Source: Acinetobacter ihumii
Lineage (GTDB): Bacteria; Pseudomonadota; Gammaproteobacteria; Pseudomonadales; Moraxellaceae
DNA: 64,000 bases
Assembly: GCF_900625095.1 (NCBI RefSeq)
Contig: NZ_LR130760.1
Span: 1,024,997 to 1,088,996 of the forward strand
Direction of reading: 5' to 3'
A program made the translations under genes and the position numbers. The notes beneath the pieces were generated by a model. The model searched no databases and was not told the origin of the DNA. It was given only the letters and a program-made list of their open reading frames with translations. Of this stretch, positions 38,971-49,129 are shown piece after piece. The number at the start of each line of letters is the position of its first letter. Positions within the stretch are counted from its first letter, which is position 1.

Positions 38971-40509
38971 ATGCTGTCTCGTTTGGTTCGACAAATTTTA
39001 CAAGCAACGGTGTATGACGTTGCAATCGAAACCCCACTCGAAGCAGCACCACGAATTAGTGAAAAACTTCATAATAATATTCGCTTTAAACGTGAAGATT
39101 TACAGCCCGTTTTTTCTTTCAAACTGCGCGGTGCTTATAATCGCATTAGCCAACTTCCAAAAACTCAATTAGAACGTGGTGTCATTACTGCATCAGCAGG
39201 TAATCATGCGCAAGGGGTTGCCTTATCTGGTCAGAAGTTAGGAATACGTGCCATTATCGTGATGCCCAAAACCACACCAGACATTAAGATACAAGCGGTA
39301 AAACGTCTGGGTGGTGAAGTTGTTTTACATGGTGATTCTTTTGATGTGGCCAATAAATACGCCATTCAACGTGCAAAAGATGAAGGTATGACCTTTATTC
39401 CACCTTATGACGATGAGCTGGTCATGGCGGGTCAAGGCACCATTGCCAATGAAATTTTACGTCAATGGCGTGATGTCGAATATGTTTTTGTAGCCGTAGG
39501 TGGTGGCGGTTTAATTGCAGGTGTTGCGGCTTATCTGGGCGATGTAGCACCCCATGTTAAAGTTATTCCTGTTGAATATGACGAGTCAGCCTGTTTAAAA
39601 GCAGCATTTGAGCATAATGAACGCGTCATTTTACCGCATGTCGGTTTATTTGCTGACGGGACAGCAGTCGCGCAAATTGGTGAAAAACCGTTTGAAGTCA
39701 TTCAACTCCAAAAGTCGGATAACTCAGGGCCGATTGTGGAACCTGATGTGATTTTAGTAAATACCGATGAAATTTGTGCTGCCATAAAAGATACTTTTGA
39801 TGAGTGTCGTAGCATTGTCGAGCCATCAGGTGCGATGGCATTGGCAGGGATCAAAAAATATGTAGCACTGCATCAGATTCAGGACAAAAACATCGTGTCC
39901 ATTGTCTGTGGTGCAAATATGAATTTTGACCGTTTACGTTATATTGCTGAGCGCACTGAACTTGGTGAACGTAAAGAAGCGATTTTTGCTGTCACCATTC
40001 CTGAACAAAAAGGCGCATTTTTAAATTTCTGTCGTGCCTTACATGGTCGCAATATTACCGAATTTAACTATCGTGCAAGTGCCAGTGATGACGCACAGGT
40101 GTTCGTCGGCATTAGTCTTAAATCAGGCGAAACAGAACGCCATGAAATATTTAACACGCTCAAAGAACTCTATGAAGTGGATGATCTTTCAGATGATGAA
40201 GTCGCCAAACTACATATTCGTTATCTGATTGGGGGCCATGCCAATATTGAAAATGAACGCTTATTTCGTGTTGAATTTCCTGAACGTCCCGGGGCATTAT
40301 TAACCTTCCTTGAGCGTTTAGGTCCTTCTCACAACATTAGCCTATTTCATTATCGTAATCATGGTGCTGCTGAAGGACGTGTATTGGTAGGTCTGCAAGC
40401 AACCGATACGCAGGAAAATCCTGATGTATTGATTGAAACGCTAGAAAATATCACTTATCCATATGAGGAAATCACCAACAATATTGGTTATAAACGTTTC
40501 CTTAAATAA
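38971..40509 (+). CDS. ilvA: biosynthetic threonine ammonia-lyase
   Basis: A 512-aa protein. The PLP lysine is in FSFKLRGAYNRI near residue 50, the GGGGLIAG phosphate loop near 183, and two C-terminal ACT-like regulatory domains follow (about 330-410 and 425-510). The dual ACT layout means feedback by isoleucine. It makes 2-oxobutyrate from threonine. A long hairpin follows. Confidence 0.97.
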   Translation: MLSRLVRQILQATVYDVAIETPLEAAPRISEKLHNNIRFKREDLQPVFSFKLRGAYNRISQLPKTQLERGVITASAGNHAQGVALSGQKLGIRAIIVMPKTTPDIKIQAVKRLGGEVVLHGDSFDVANKYAIQRAKDEGMTFIPPYDDELVMAGQGTIANEILRQWRDVEYVFVAVGGGGLIAGVAAYLGDVAPHVKVIPVEYDESACLKAAFEHNERVILPHVGLFADGTAVAQIGEKPFEVIQLQKSDNSGPIVEPDVILVNTDEICAAIKDTFDECRSIVEPSGAMALAGIKKYVALHQIQDKNIVSIVCGANMNFDRLRYIAERTELGERKEAIFAVTIPEQKGAFLNFCRALHGRNITEFNYRASASDDAQVFVGISLKSGETERHEIFNTLKELYEVDDLSDDEVAKLHIRYLIGGHANIENERLFRVEFPERPGALLTFLERLGPSHNISLFHYRNHGAAEGRVLVGLQATDTQENPDVLIETLENITYPYEEITNNIGYKRFLK

Positions 40510-40530
40510 AATGCAATAAATAAAGTGCAA

Positions 40531-40577
40531 GCAAACAGCCAATACAACGATTATTGTTTTGGCTGTTTGCAGTATTT
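40531..40577 (+). terminator. terminator of ilvA
   Basis: Arms GCAAACAGCCA and TGGCTGTTTGC with a long loop. The T-tract after it is weak (AGTATTTTTG). Confidence 0.65.
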
Positions 40578-40750
40578 TTGAAATGTAATGCCAAACTAAT
40601 TAAATATGGATCAGCCATTTTAAAAGATTAAATCTCCACCTGACCTTAACACTTCTTTGCTGTAAAAATATTTAAAAAATAATAAACTCAAACCATAAGC
40701 GACACACAACACATTCATTTTTAAAAATACATCATAAATTCAGGTTCATT

Positions 40751-41422
40751 ATGGCTCAATTTGCTGTCATTGGTTTAGGAAGTTTTGGTGCAACGGTGGC
40801 AGTACAACTGATGCAACTGCATCACGAGGTCATTGGAATTGACACCGTCAAACGTAATGTTGAAGATTTAAGTGATCAGTTAACCCATGCTGTCATTGCC
40901 GATGCCAGTGATGAACATGTGCTGGAAGAGCTCAATATTAAAAACTGTGCAGCCGTCGTAGTGGCCATAGGTGATGATATTGAAGCCAGTATTCTATGTG
41001 TTTTACATCTTAAAAATATGGGTGTCCCCAAAATCTGGGTCAAAGCTAAAAATAAATCGCATCATATGATTTTATCGCATTTGCATGTCGATAAAATCAT
41101 TCATCCCGAAGAAGACATGGGGGTTCGGGTTGCTCAAGCACTTAACTATCCAATGGTGAGCCGTTATATGATGCTTGAGGGCAACCATTTTATTGTTAAA
41201 GTTGAAATTCCCAAGCATTTAAATGGCGTACATTTATTGGGGCTGATTGATGCCACCCATCACGTTAAAACCATTTTATTGCAACGTGGTAAAGATATTA
41301 TTTATGACCCTGATCCCGCTTGCGTTGTTCAATCCAAAGATATCCTAATTCTGGAAGGTCATATAGTTCCTCTCAAAAAACTCGCAAAAAGATTTTTAAG
41401 CCATGATCAAAAAGACTCTTAA
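40751..41422 (+). CDS. TrkA/KtrA-type potassium uptake regulator
   Basis: A 223-aa protein. The N-terminal RCK (Rossmann) domain has GLGSFGATVAVQLMQLHHEVIGID. The C-terminal RCK_C is in the last 75 residues. It gates a K+ channel in response to nucleotides. The single RCK_N/RCK_C pair and the length are KtrA-like. It overlaps the membrane partner by 20 bp. Confidence 0.92.
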   Translation: MAQFAVIGLGSFGATVAVQLMQLHHEVIGIDTVKRNVEDLSDQLTHAVIADASDEHVLEELNIKNCAAVVVAIGDDIEASILCVLHLKNMGVPKIWVKAKNKSHHMILSHLHVDKIIHPEEDMGVRVAQALNYPMVSRYMMLEGNHFIVKVEIPKHLNGVHLLGLIDATHHVKTILLQRGKDIIYDPDPACVVQSKDILILEGHIVPLKKLAKRFLSHDQKDS

Positions 41423-42740
41423 AAACAAGACTTTTAATTTGAGTCCGCCTTCACTGCTAGCGTTGGGCTTTTTGAGTTTTATTGCGATTGGAACAGTTTT
41501 ACTGAAGTTACCAATATCCAATAATGGACATTTTAGCTGGATGGATGCGCTTTTTACTGCAACCTCAGCCGTTACCATTACAGGTTTATCTGTGGTCAAT
41601 ATTGGTCAATCTCTTACGACTACAGGGCAAATTATTTTACTGTTTCTTATTCAGTGTGGTGGACTGGGTTTTATGACCTTTGCGATTTTAGCTGCGCTGA
41701 GTCTTGCCCCACAGCTTGGTTTAAAACAACAAATGATGGCTCAGGATTCTTTAGGGCAAACCAGCCTTTCCAAAGTCACGTTTATCGCGCAATCTGTATT
41801 TTTCTATACGCTTTTTTTTGAAATCATTGGTATTACGGTTTTAACAACAATCTGGACATCACAATTTGGCTTTGCCCATGCATTATATTATGCTTTTTTT
41901 TACAGCATTTCGTCTTTTAACAATGCAGGCTTTTCGCTATTTCCAGATAGCCTAATGAGTTTTCAAAGTCATTATTTTGCCTGTTTAACGATCAGTTTTT
42001 TGTATATTTTAGGCGGCATTGGCTTTCTGGTGTTGATGGATATTAAACAAAATAAACGCTGGAAAAGGCTGAGCACAAATAGCAAAGTTGTGCTTTCGAC
42101 CATTGCCATTTTAAATATCAGTAGTTTTTTACTGATCTGGCTGCTTGAAGCCAATAATCCTTTAACCTTAAGCCAAATGAATCTGGGTGAGCAGGCACTT
42201 AATGCATGGTTTCAGGCGACTGTTCCCCGCTCTTCTGGTTTTAACACCCTCGATACTGCGTCTTTAATGAATAGTTCCACACTGATTACCATGTTTCTCA
42301 TGTTTATCGGCGGGGGTTCTTTAAGTACCGCTGGTGGTATTAAGGTAGGAACTTTCTTTATTTTGGTATTGAGTGTGATTTCATTTTTACGTAGAAATGG
42401 TGAAATTCGGGCTTTTAATCACTCCATTTCGTATGCCAATACCTTTAAAGCCTTAGCTGTCGTAGTCATTACTTTAAGTTTAATTTTTGTCGGTTTGATC
42501 ACGCTATTAATATTAGAGCCACATAAAGATTTTCTGAATTTATTTTTTGAAGTGGTTTCTGCTGCATGTACAGTAGGTTTATCTCGTGGTGTCACAGGTG
42601 AATTGCATAATGGCAGTTTGTTTGTTTTAAGTTTACTCATGTTTGCTGGTCGTTTAGGACCGCTTACGCTGGCTTATTTGATTGCCACACCCAAGAAAAG
42701 CCGACTCAAACACCCAAGTGCTGATATCCAGATCGGCTAA
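41403..42740 (+). CDS. TrkH/KtrB-type K+ transporter
   Basis: A 445-aa membrane protein with about ten helices and four P-loop-like repeats (TSAVTITGLSV, SISSFNNAGFSLFP, ATVPRSSGFNTLD, VSAACTVGLSRG). Length and pore motifs match KtrB/NtpJ. With the upstream RCK protein it forms a K+ (often Na+-coupled) uptake system. The start lies inside the regulator gene. Confidence 0.92.
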   Translation: MIKKTLKNKTFNLSPPSLLALGFLSFIAIGTVLLKLPISNNGHFSWMDALFTATSAVTITGLSVVNIGQSLTTTGQIILLFLIQCGGLGFMTFAILAALSLAPQLGLKQQMMAQDSLGQTSLSKVTFIAQSVFFYTLFFEIIGITVLTTIWTSQFGFAHALYYAFFYSISSFNNAGFSLFPDSLMSFQSHYFACLTISFLYILGGIGFLVLMDIKQNKRWKRLSTNSKVVLSTIAILNISSFLLIWLLEANNPLTLSQMNLGEQALNAWFQATVPRSSGFNTLDTASLMNSSTLITMFLMFIGGGSLSTAGGIKVGTFFILVLSVISFLRRNGEIRAFNHSISYANTFKALAVVVITLSLIFVGLITLLILEPHKDFLNLFFEVVSAACTVGLSRGVTGELHNGSLFVLSLLMFAGRLGPLTLAYLIATPKKSRLKHPSADIQIG

Positions 42741-42764
42741 TCAATAAGACATTAAACTTTAAAA

Positions 42765-42796
42765 AAATGCCCAATCAACTTATTGGGCTTTTCTTT
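42765..42796. terminator. terminator between ktrB-like and pldA
   Basis: Arms AATGCCCAAT and ATTGGGC with A-runs before and T-rich after. It probably serves both convergent genes. Confidence 0.75.
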
Positions 42797-42826
42797 GAAC
42801 TTGGATACATTTTTTATTGATCTGGA

Positions 42827-44017
42827 TTAGTACCAATCCATCAAGGAAATTCCGAGGCCAAAATAAGTGGCTCTGTGGTTGTAGTCAATCAGACTTTCAC
42901 CATAACCATCAAAGACTTGAAAATGGCCACGCAGTTTGCCGTGAATCGGGAATGTCCAATCAAACTGTGCTGCACCATGCGAGTCATCGCCCCCTTTTAA
43001 AGAGTGACGTAGCATGAGAGAGAAGTCGTGATCATTCCATTTATAAAATGCAGTTAAGTCACCACGACCCACATAATCTTCAATATCAGGGTTATTGTCA
43101 TTTTTGCGCTCTTCCTTAATACGAATCCAAGGTCGTAGCATTATGGCAAAATTGTCTTTTTCAAATCCTGCATTAAATATCACACGGTTCCAACTACGCG
43201 ATAAAGGATCTGAACGACCATTAGATTGGTGATTTAAGGTCACTCCAAGTAAACGCCCATCCAGACCAAAAACTTTATAATTGGTTCGGAAAATCAGACT
43301 TGCCTCAGGCTCATAGTTGGTTTCACGAAATGGTCGCGACTCATCTCCATTATATACTTGCCAACGTGACGACTGGGTATATCCCAACCAGAGATCACCA
43401 TTATTGCCAATGATGTTTTCCCACGCCTTGGTTTTAAGCGAAAGCTGAAATTTTGATTCAAGCGACTTTAAGTTTTGATCTTGATTGACCGTATTATTGG
43501 GATTCGGGCTAGATGGAAATTCATTTTTCTCAGTCGTCCAAAAGACCGGCAATAAATATACAGGTTTATAGCCACGAATATTCCATGTTCCCAATTTACC
43601 CTTTTCAGAGAGCTCCCAACGCTTATCCAATAAAGATACATTTGGATCAAATGGTTCAGCTTCCAGCGCAAACAAGGCACCCACTTTCTCTTCAACTTTT
43701 TCTTTTAAAGAAGTTGGCTGCACTTTTTCTTGCATAGGTTGGACAGGTGCCGCAGCTTGTGCTGCAATCGCCTTAACAGTATCTACAGGCACTTTAAAAA
43801 GCGCATCATAACAGGCCAAACGTTCTGCATTTGAGTCAAGTGCAACACAAGCTTGTGCGCTTGCAGGACTGGCAGGCATTTCAGTGGGAGTACTGATCAC
43901 CGTGGTGGTCTGAGTCAGCTTCGCACTTTCAGCATTTGCAGCAGATACACTCATCCAACTGAGCATGCCAAGCACACTCAGTTGTAATGGCGATCGTTCA
44001 AAAGATTTGAACGACAT
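42827..44017 (-). CDS. pldA: outer-membrane phospholipase A
   Basis: A 396-aa protein. A signal peptide ends after ANA (residue about 29), and a lower-complexity N-terminal region (about 30-130) includes ACVALDSNAERLACYDALF. The OMPLA barrel follows, with the catalytic motif LNHQSNGRSDPLSRSWNR (His and Ser) and upstream GYTQSSRWQVYN. It hydrolyses phospholipids in the outer membrane. The extension is longer than E. coli PldA (289 aa), as in many Acinetobacter homologues. GGAGAAA is the ribosome site. Confidence 0.93.
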   Translation of the reverse strand: MSFKSFERSPLQLSVLGMLSWMSVSAANAESAKLTQTTTVISTPTEMPASPASAQACVALDSNAERLACYDALFKVPVDTVKAIAAQAAAPVQPMQEKVQPTSLKEKVEEKVGALFALEAEPFDPNVSLLDKRWELSEKGKLGTWNIRGYKPVYLLPVFWTTEKNEFPSSPNPNNTVNQDQNLKSLESKFQLSLKTKAWENIIGNNGDLWLGYTQSSRWQVYNGDESRPFRETNYEPEASLIFRTNYKVFGLDGRLLGVTLNHQSNGRSDPLSRSWNRVIFNAGFEKDNFAIMLRPWIRIKEERKNDNNPDIEDYVGRGDLTAFYKWNDHDFSLMLRHSLKGGDDSHGAAQFDWTFPIHGKLRGHFQVFDGYGESLIDYNHRATYFGLGISLMDWY

Positions 44018-44038
44018 AAATTTCTCCAGTTTCTTTTT

Positions 44039-46984
44039 TTAGTTGACTTGTTTAATTTTAAAACCAAGTTGCTCAAGCTCTTGACGTTTACCAAAAGGCG
44101 CGACAACTGCTTTAACTGATTTTTGATCAATTAGATATTGTTTTGCCACACGTTTTAAATCATCCAGCGTTACATTTAACAAGCGAGTACGTAAAGTCTT
44201 TCTAAATGCAGGTGTACGTGCATGTAACAGTGCATAGCAGGCTGTAATCGCCTCTCCAGCTGGAGAGCCTGGTTTATCCATGCTTGAAACAAGACCTAGA
44301 ATGGCTTCCTCTAACTGATGTGCTTGTTGTTCAGTTTGCAATAACCATTCCACACTGGCTTCAAAATCTTTAAATGTTTCTGCCAGACGCGGGTCACGAT
44401 AGCTATAAAAACGGAAAGAACATGCATTGCCATCGTAGCTTGCTCCGCCGCCATACGCCCCGCCTTTCTCACGAATTGCACTGTGCAAATAACCATTTCG
44501 TAAATAAGCAGCCAGTACCATCAACGGTGCTGCATCAGGATGTGAAACTTCAACAGCAGCAAAAGCAGAGGCACAGAATTGAACGTTGGTCTGAATTAAC
44601 CATGCTTCATCCTGATCATCGTCTTGGTCTTGATGTGAAATATTTTGAATCTCAGGATCTTGATGATCAATGTTAACCTTGTCCCAAACCTGTTGAATGT
44701 CTTCAATGAGTTGATCTGACAATTGTTCTTCACAAACCAACAAAAACTGTTTTGGTGCTTGTAAAAGTTTTAAATGAATCGCTTTTAATTGATGAATGAA
44801 TGACTCATAAGCAGACTCATCCTGCTCAATTTGATCTACTAGATCACTCAACCAGTTTAAGGCACCTAAGCCTGTATTCTGGTAATCACGCTGTGCCAAA
44901 GCACTCATATTTCGCGAGGCAATTTGCATGGCATAACTATGTCCAGAGCCCGATAAACGCGACTTCCAGCGCGTGGTTCGTTGTTGTAAAAGCTCAATAA
45001 TTCGGTCTTTTTCATCAAAACGCAATTTTTCAAAGGCAAGTTTTAACAACTCAATCGCATCACGTTTTTCGTTCAATGATTTAGTGGTCAGGGTTAACCA
45101 TGCACTTATTTTACCTTTGTCATCGACTTTACTGCGTAGTGACGCTCCCATGCCCAAACCACCACTCACCGCAGTCTGTAACTGTTGTAAAGTCAGGTAA
45201 TTGTAGTCGGCTGCACCCACCTCACCCATTAAAATAGACAATAAATTGAAATAAGGCGATTGAACCACTTCATCAGGAATTTCAATTAACACCTGTTGAT
45301 AATAAATTCCATTGGTTCCAGCATGATATAAATTGAGTGGATAATCATGACGGTTGGAAATAATCTCTCTCAGTTGCCCCTGTACAATATGTAATTCCGC
45401 AGGCACATCTTCCAAACCTACTTTTGGCAATAAGCTTAAATCATCTGGCGTATCCTGACGCTGTTTTAACGCTGCGGTATGCGCTTCAATTTCAGCCCGA
45501 TCAGCGTCCGTAAGTTTCGCCCCAATCTTAGCCAAACGTGCTTTTTCTTCCGCCTGATCTTTTGCAGATTTTTCAGCATCAGGAATCAAAGTCATTTGCA
45601 CACGATGTGGATTGTCCAAGAGATAAGTCTGAATCAGGTTCGACAACCACATTGGATCTTTGAGTTCTTCTTTGACTTGTTCAATCGCAGTATCAACATC
45701 CCAGACATGGACTGGGTCATTATGATGAATTGCACTACTCAAACCATTTAAAATCAGACTAAGACCATAGGGCATACCATCGCCATTAATTTCACGCTGA
45801 TGCAGTTCAATCTGGTGCAAAATAGCATCGACCATCGCTTGATCAATCGGTTGTGAAGCCACATCCTGTAAAATATTCAGCACACCATTTTTAAACGCTT
45901 CGGCATGTTCTGGATTAGACCCTTGCACACCACAATAGAACGTCATTTCAAAATTGGAATCATCTACACCCATTAATGGCCCTGTAGACTGTGCATAACC
46001 ACAGGTTTCCAAGTAATGACGTAATGGTGAAGCTGAGTTTTCAAGTAAAATACCTTCAACCAAACGCATGCCTAGGCGCAATTTAATATCACTTGCTTCG
46101 GGTAATAGCCAAGCCAGCACATGATAGGTTTTGTCGGTTAAATCTTCACTATCAACCGCATAAGTCTCAGTGACACTCATCGGAGCGGCTAAGCGTTTTT
46201 CAGGTTTAGAGTAAAGTGTGGTTCCCTTTTCAAATTTAGCTAAAGCTAATTTTTCAAATTGCTCTTGTAGCTCATACGCATTTTGATTGCCAAAGGTCAT
46301 AAATACCGCATTACTTGGGTGATAATGCGTCTTATAAAAATCGACCAATTGTTCATAACTTAGGTCTGGGATGTCTTTTGGGTCACCACCAGAATTATAG
46401 TGATAGGTTGTTTCTGGAAATAAATGATAGGCCAGTTGATGATAAAGCTGATCTGATGGTGCACTCATCGCACCTTTCATTTCATTAAATACCACACCTT
46501 TATATACAGGTTCGCCATTTTCAAGCTCAATGCGAATACCTTCCTGTGCAAAATCTAGCGGATTTAAATTAGCGGCAAACGCCGCATCCAGATACACGGA
46601 AAGTAAGTTTTGAAAGTCTTTTTTATTCTGAGTGGCAAATGGATACGCTGTCCAGTCTGCTGAGGTAAATGCGTTCATAAAGGTATTAAGTGAACGTCGA
46701 ATCATCAAGAAAAATGGGTCACGTACTGGAAACTTTTCTGAACCACACAGCGCAGTGTGTTCAAGAATGTGAGCCGTGCCTTTTGAATCCATCGGCTGCG
46801 TACGAAAAGCAACAAGAAAAACATTTTCATCATGCGAAGTCGCCAAATGATAATGAATTGCTCCTGTGACTTTATGTCGATATTCAGAAACTAAAATATC
46901 CAAAGCATCAACATGGTGTTGACGTACCAACTGAAACGCAGGATGTACAGTTTGATTAATGGTTTCAGTGACATCTACAGTCAT
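44039..46984 (-). CDS. PreP-like M16C zinc protease
   Basis: A 981-aa protein of the insulinase-like M16C family (presequence protease/CymI type). The zinc motif is AHILEHTALCGS (HxxEH) near residue 70. Further family blocks follow, such as NGDGMPYGLSLI and IREKGGAYGGGASYD. It degrades unstructured peptides. The ATG at 46984 follows GGAGATC. It lies 21 bp before pldA, on the same strand. Confidence 0.93.
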   Translation of the reverse strand: MTVDVTETINQTVHPAFQLVRQHHVDALDILVSEYRHKVTGAIHYHLATSHDENVFLVAFRTQPMDSKGTAHILEHTALCGSEKFPVRDPFFLMIRRSLNTFMNAFTSADWTAYPFATQNKKDFQNLLSVYLDAAFAANLNPLDFAQEGIRIELENGEPVYKGVVFNEMKGAMSAPSDQLYHQLAYHLFPETTYHYNSGGDPKDIPDLSYEQLVDFYKTHYHPSNAVFMTFGNQNAYELQEQFEKLALAKFEKGTTLYSKPEKRLAAPMSVTETYAVDSEDLTDKTYHVLAWLLPEASDIKLRLGMRLVEGILLENSASPLRHYLETCGYAQSTGPLMGVDDSNFEMTFYCGVQGSNPEHAEAFKNGVLNILQDVASQPIDQAMVDAILHQIELHQREINGDGMPYGLSLILNGLSSAIHHNDPVHVWDVDTAIEQVKEELKDPMWLSNLIQTYLLDNPHRVQMTLIPDAEKSAKDQAEEKARLAKIGAKLTDADRAEIEAHTAALKQRQDTPDDLSLLPKVGLEDVPAELHIVQGQLREIISNRHDYPLNLYHAGTNGIYYQQVLIEIPDEVVQSPYFNLLSILMGEVGAADYNYLTLQQLQTAVSGGLGMGASLRSKVDDKGKISAWLTLTTKSLNEKRDAIELLKLAFEKLRFDEKDRIIELLQQRTTRWKSRLSGSGHSYAMQIASRNMSALAQRDYQNTGLGALNWLSDLVDQIEQDESAYESFIHQLKAIHLKLLQAPKQFLLVCEEQLSDQLIEDIQQVWDKVNIDHQDPEIQNISHQDQDDDQDEAWLIQTNVQFCASAFAAVEVSHPDAAPLMVLAAYLRNGYLHSAIREKGGAYGGGASYDGNACSFRFYSYRDPRLAETFKDFEASVEWLLQTEQQAHQLEEAILGLVSSMDKPGSPAGEAITACYALLHARTPAFRKTLRTRLLNVTLDDLKRVAKQYLIDQKSVKAVVAPFGKRQELEQLGFKIKQVN

Positions 46985-47152
46985 GTGATCTCCTACAAAT
47001 TTCAAATTTTAACTGAGTCCCATTATAGCCTTAGTCATCCATAAAATTGGTAGTTTTAATCTGACACCAGCCCTGAGATTTGCTATTTTTTGTGCGCATG
47101 CTAAAAAGATTATTGAAATTCAAACTCCATATTTCTATTCATTAACAAATAT

Positions 47153-47626
47153 CTAAGCAAATTGTTTAAAATTCAAAAGATTCTTTCGGTAATTGCTTTG
47201 TTCGTCCACAAAAAAAGCATAGCCCATTTTTAAATAAAATTGAGCAGCATCTTCAGTGTCTGTATACAGGTGCAATACTTTAAAATAATCCATCGCATGA
47301 GTTTCTACAGTTTCAAGCAATGTCCGACCAATCCCTTGTTTACGATAGTCTGGATGTACATAAAAACGTCTTAAACGACCAATCTGATTCTTTTGCACGC
47401 TTATATCTCCTTTAACAAACGGATCGCAATTCAAACCACATATCGCGATCAGTTCTTGATTCCAACGTGCTTCAAATAAAGCTTCTCCAACCTTTAAATA
47501 CTGATTTTTCTCAGTTTCAAACTCCTCTTTTAAACGTTTTAGAAAACGAAACCTTTCATGCACTGAACATTCGACCAATATATTGAAATCATGAGGTAAA
47601 TTTAAAATTTTATTAATGGTCAGCAT
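47153..47626 (-). CDS. GNAT family N-acetyltransferase
   Basis: A 157-aa protein with the acetyl-CoA motif RRFYVHPDYRKQGIGRTLLE near residue 90 and a C-terminal YLKMGYAFF. The substrate is unknown. It is a lone gene ahead of the divergent kinase. Confidence 0.9.
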   Translation of the reverse strand: MLTINKILNLPHDFNILVECSVHERFRFLKRLKEEFETEKNQYLKVGEALFEARWNQELIAICGLNCDPFVKGDISVQKNQIGRLRRFYVHPDYRKQGIGRTLLETVETHAMDYFKVLHLYTDTEDAAQFYLKMGYAFFVDEQSNYRKNLLNFKQFA

Positions 47627-47782
47627 ATTTTCACCTTTAAATGCAAAATAAAAATTTGATTTAACAAATTACAAATGACGTTAATTCATCTACTTAAATG
47701 ATGAAATTTACTCATTTACCTACAGCGAAACTGAACAATAGTGTAAAATATCGACTTTGATTTTTTAGATGAGACCATCATC

Positions 47783-48787
47783 ATGGCAACTGTTGACCTT
47801 TTTGCAATTGGCAATGCACTCATTGATCAGGAATTTAAAGTTTCCGATGATTTTTTAAGCCAGCAAGGCTTGCAAAAAGGCACCATGCAGCTGACCGATG
47901 GTCCAACTCAAGCAACACTTTACCAAAATCTATTAGCTTCGCAGGATTATAAAGGTCAAGCCAGTGGCGGTTCGGCGGCAAATACCACGGTGGCATTTAG
48001 TACCCTTGGAAGTCCTGCTTTTTATGCTTGTCGTGTCGGTCAGGACGAGTTAGGTCAAGTTTATCTGGATGGTTTAAATGATGCAGATATTTATACCTCA
48101 GAAAAATCAAAAACTGAGGGTGTAACCGGAACCTGTATGGTACTGATCAGCCCTGACACAGAACGCACCATGCATACCTACTTGGGTATTACCACCGAGC
48201 TTTCTGCTGAACAAGTCGATTATGAACCCTTAAAAAAAGCAAAATGGCTGTATATTGAAGGTTATTTATCGACCAGCCCTTCTGCTCGCGCAGCAGTCAA
48301 ACAAGCACGTCAAATTGCACGTGAACACGGAGTAAAAATTGCTTTATCGCTTTCAGATCCAGCGATGGTTCAATATGCACGTGAAGGTTTGGATGAACTC
48401 ATTGATGATGGCGTTGACTTATTGTTCTGTAATGAACAAGAAGCTTTAATGTACACTCAAACGCACACTATTGATGAAGCTTTTGCGCAATTGAAATTAA
48501 AAAATCATACCATTGTCATTACACAAAGTGCCAAAGGCGCATCAGTTAGTTCAGGAAAACATCATTTTCATTTAGGTGGGCGTCGCGTACATGCTGTGGA
48601 TGCCAATGGTGCGGGTGATGCTTTTGCAGGTGCATTTTTATATGCGATTAATCAGCACATGTCATTAGAAGATGCGACTCAACTGGCTATTCTGGTTTCA
48701 AGTGAAGTCGTTGCTCAGTATGGTCCACGTTTAGATATAGAAAACTATGCTAAACTGTTAAAAAATTTCCAGACAGAATGTGCATAA
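47783..48787 (+). CDS. PfkB-family sugar/nucleoside kinase, adenosine kinase-like
   Basis: A 334-aa protein. It has ASGGSAANTTVAFSTLG in the substrate region and the DANGAGDAFAGAFLYAI ATP-binding motif with the catalytic Asp near residue 275. The GNALIDQEFKV start and VTGTCMVLISPDTERTM resemble proteobacterial adenosine kinases, but ribokinase or inosine kinase activity cannot be excluded. The Rieske gene follows 2 bp later. Confidence 0.9.
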   Translation: MATVDLFAIGNALIDQEFKVSDDFLSQQGLQKGTMQLTDGPTQATLYQNLLASQDYKGQASGGSAANTTVAFSTLGSPAFYACRVGQDELGQVYLDGLNDADIYTSEKSKTEGVTGTCMVLISPDTERTMHTYLGITTELSAEQVDYEPLKKAKWLYIEGYLSTSPSARAAVKQARQIAREHGVKIALSLSDPAMVQYAREGLDELIDDGVDLLFCNEQEALMYTQTHTIDEAFAQLKLKNHTIVITQSAKGASVSSGKHHFHLGGRRVHAVDANGAGDAFAGAFLYAINQHMSLEDATQLAILVSSEVVAQYGPRLDIENYAKLLKNFQTECA

Positions 48788-48789
48788 CA

Positions 48790-49113
48790 ATGGAAAAAAT
48801 TTGCAATACCGATGATATTCCCGAGCGTGAAGCACGTTCTTTTGAAACTGCTCAGGGAGAAATCATATTCATTACTCAACGTGATGGTGGATTTTACGCC
48901 TATCAAAATATTTGTCCACATTTGCAAGTTGAACTCGAATTTCTTGAAAACCAGTTTTTAGATCAGGATCAAGAGTTTATTCAGTGTTCAACGCATGGTG
49001 CATTGTTTAATGTTGAAAATGGTGAATGTATTTCTGGTCCTTGTCTGGGTGAGTTTTTAACCAAAGTTAAAATTCAGGTACATTCAGATGGTGGGATTTA
49101 CTTAACAGAATAA
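48790..49113 (+). CDS. Rieske 2Fe-2S protein
   Basis: A 107-aa protein. The Rieske ligands are in ICPHLQ (CxH) and CSTHGALF (CxxH). It is short and stand-alone, similar to NirD/toluene ferredoxin-like Rieske proteins. The start at 48790 is preferred over one inside the kinase gene. It forms an operon with the kinase and the YqiJ-like gene. Confidence 0.92.
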   Translation: MEKICNTDDIPEREARSFETAQGEIIFITQRDGGFYAYQNICPHLQVELEFLENQFLDQDQEFIQCSTHGALFNVENGECISGPCLGEFLTKVKIQVHSDGGIYLTE

Positions 49114-49129
49114 TTTCTCAGGTTTTGCC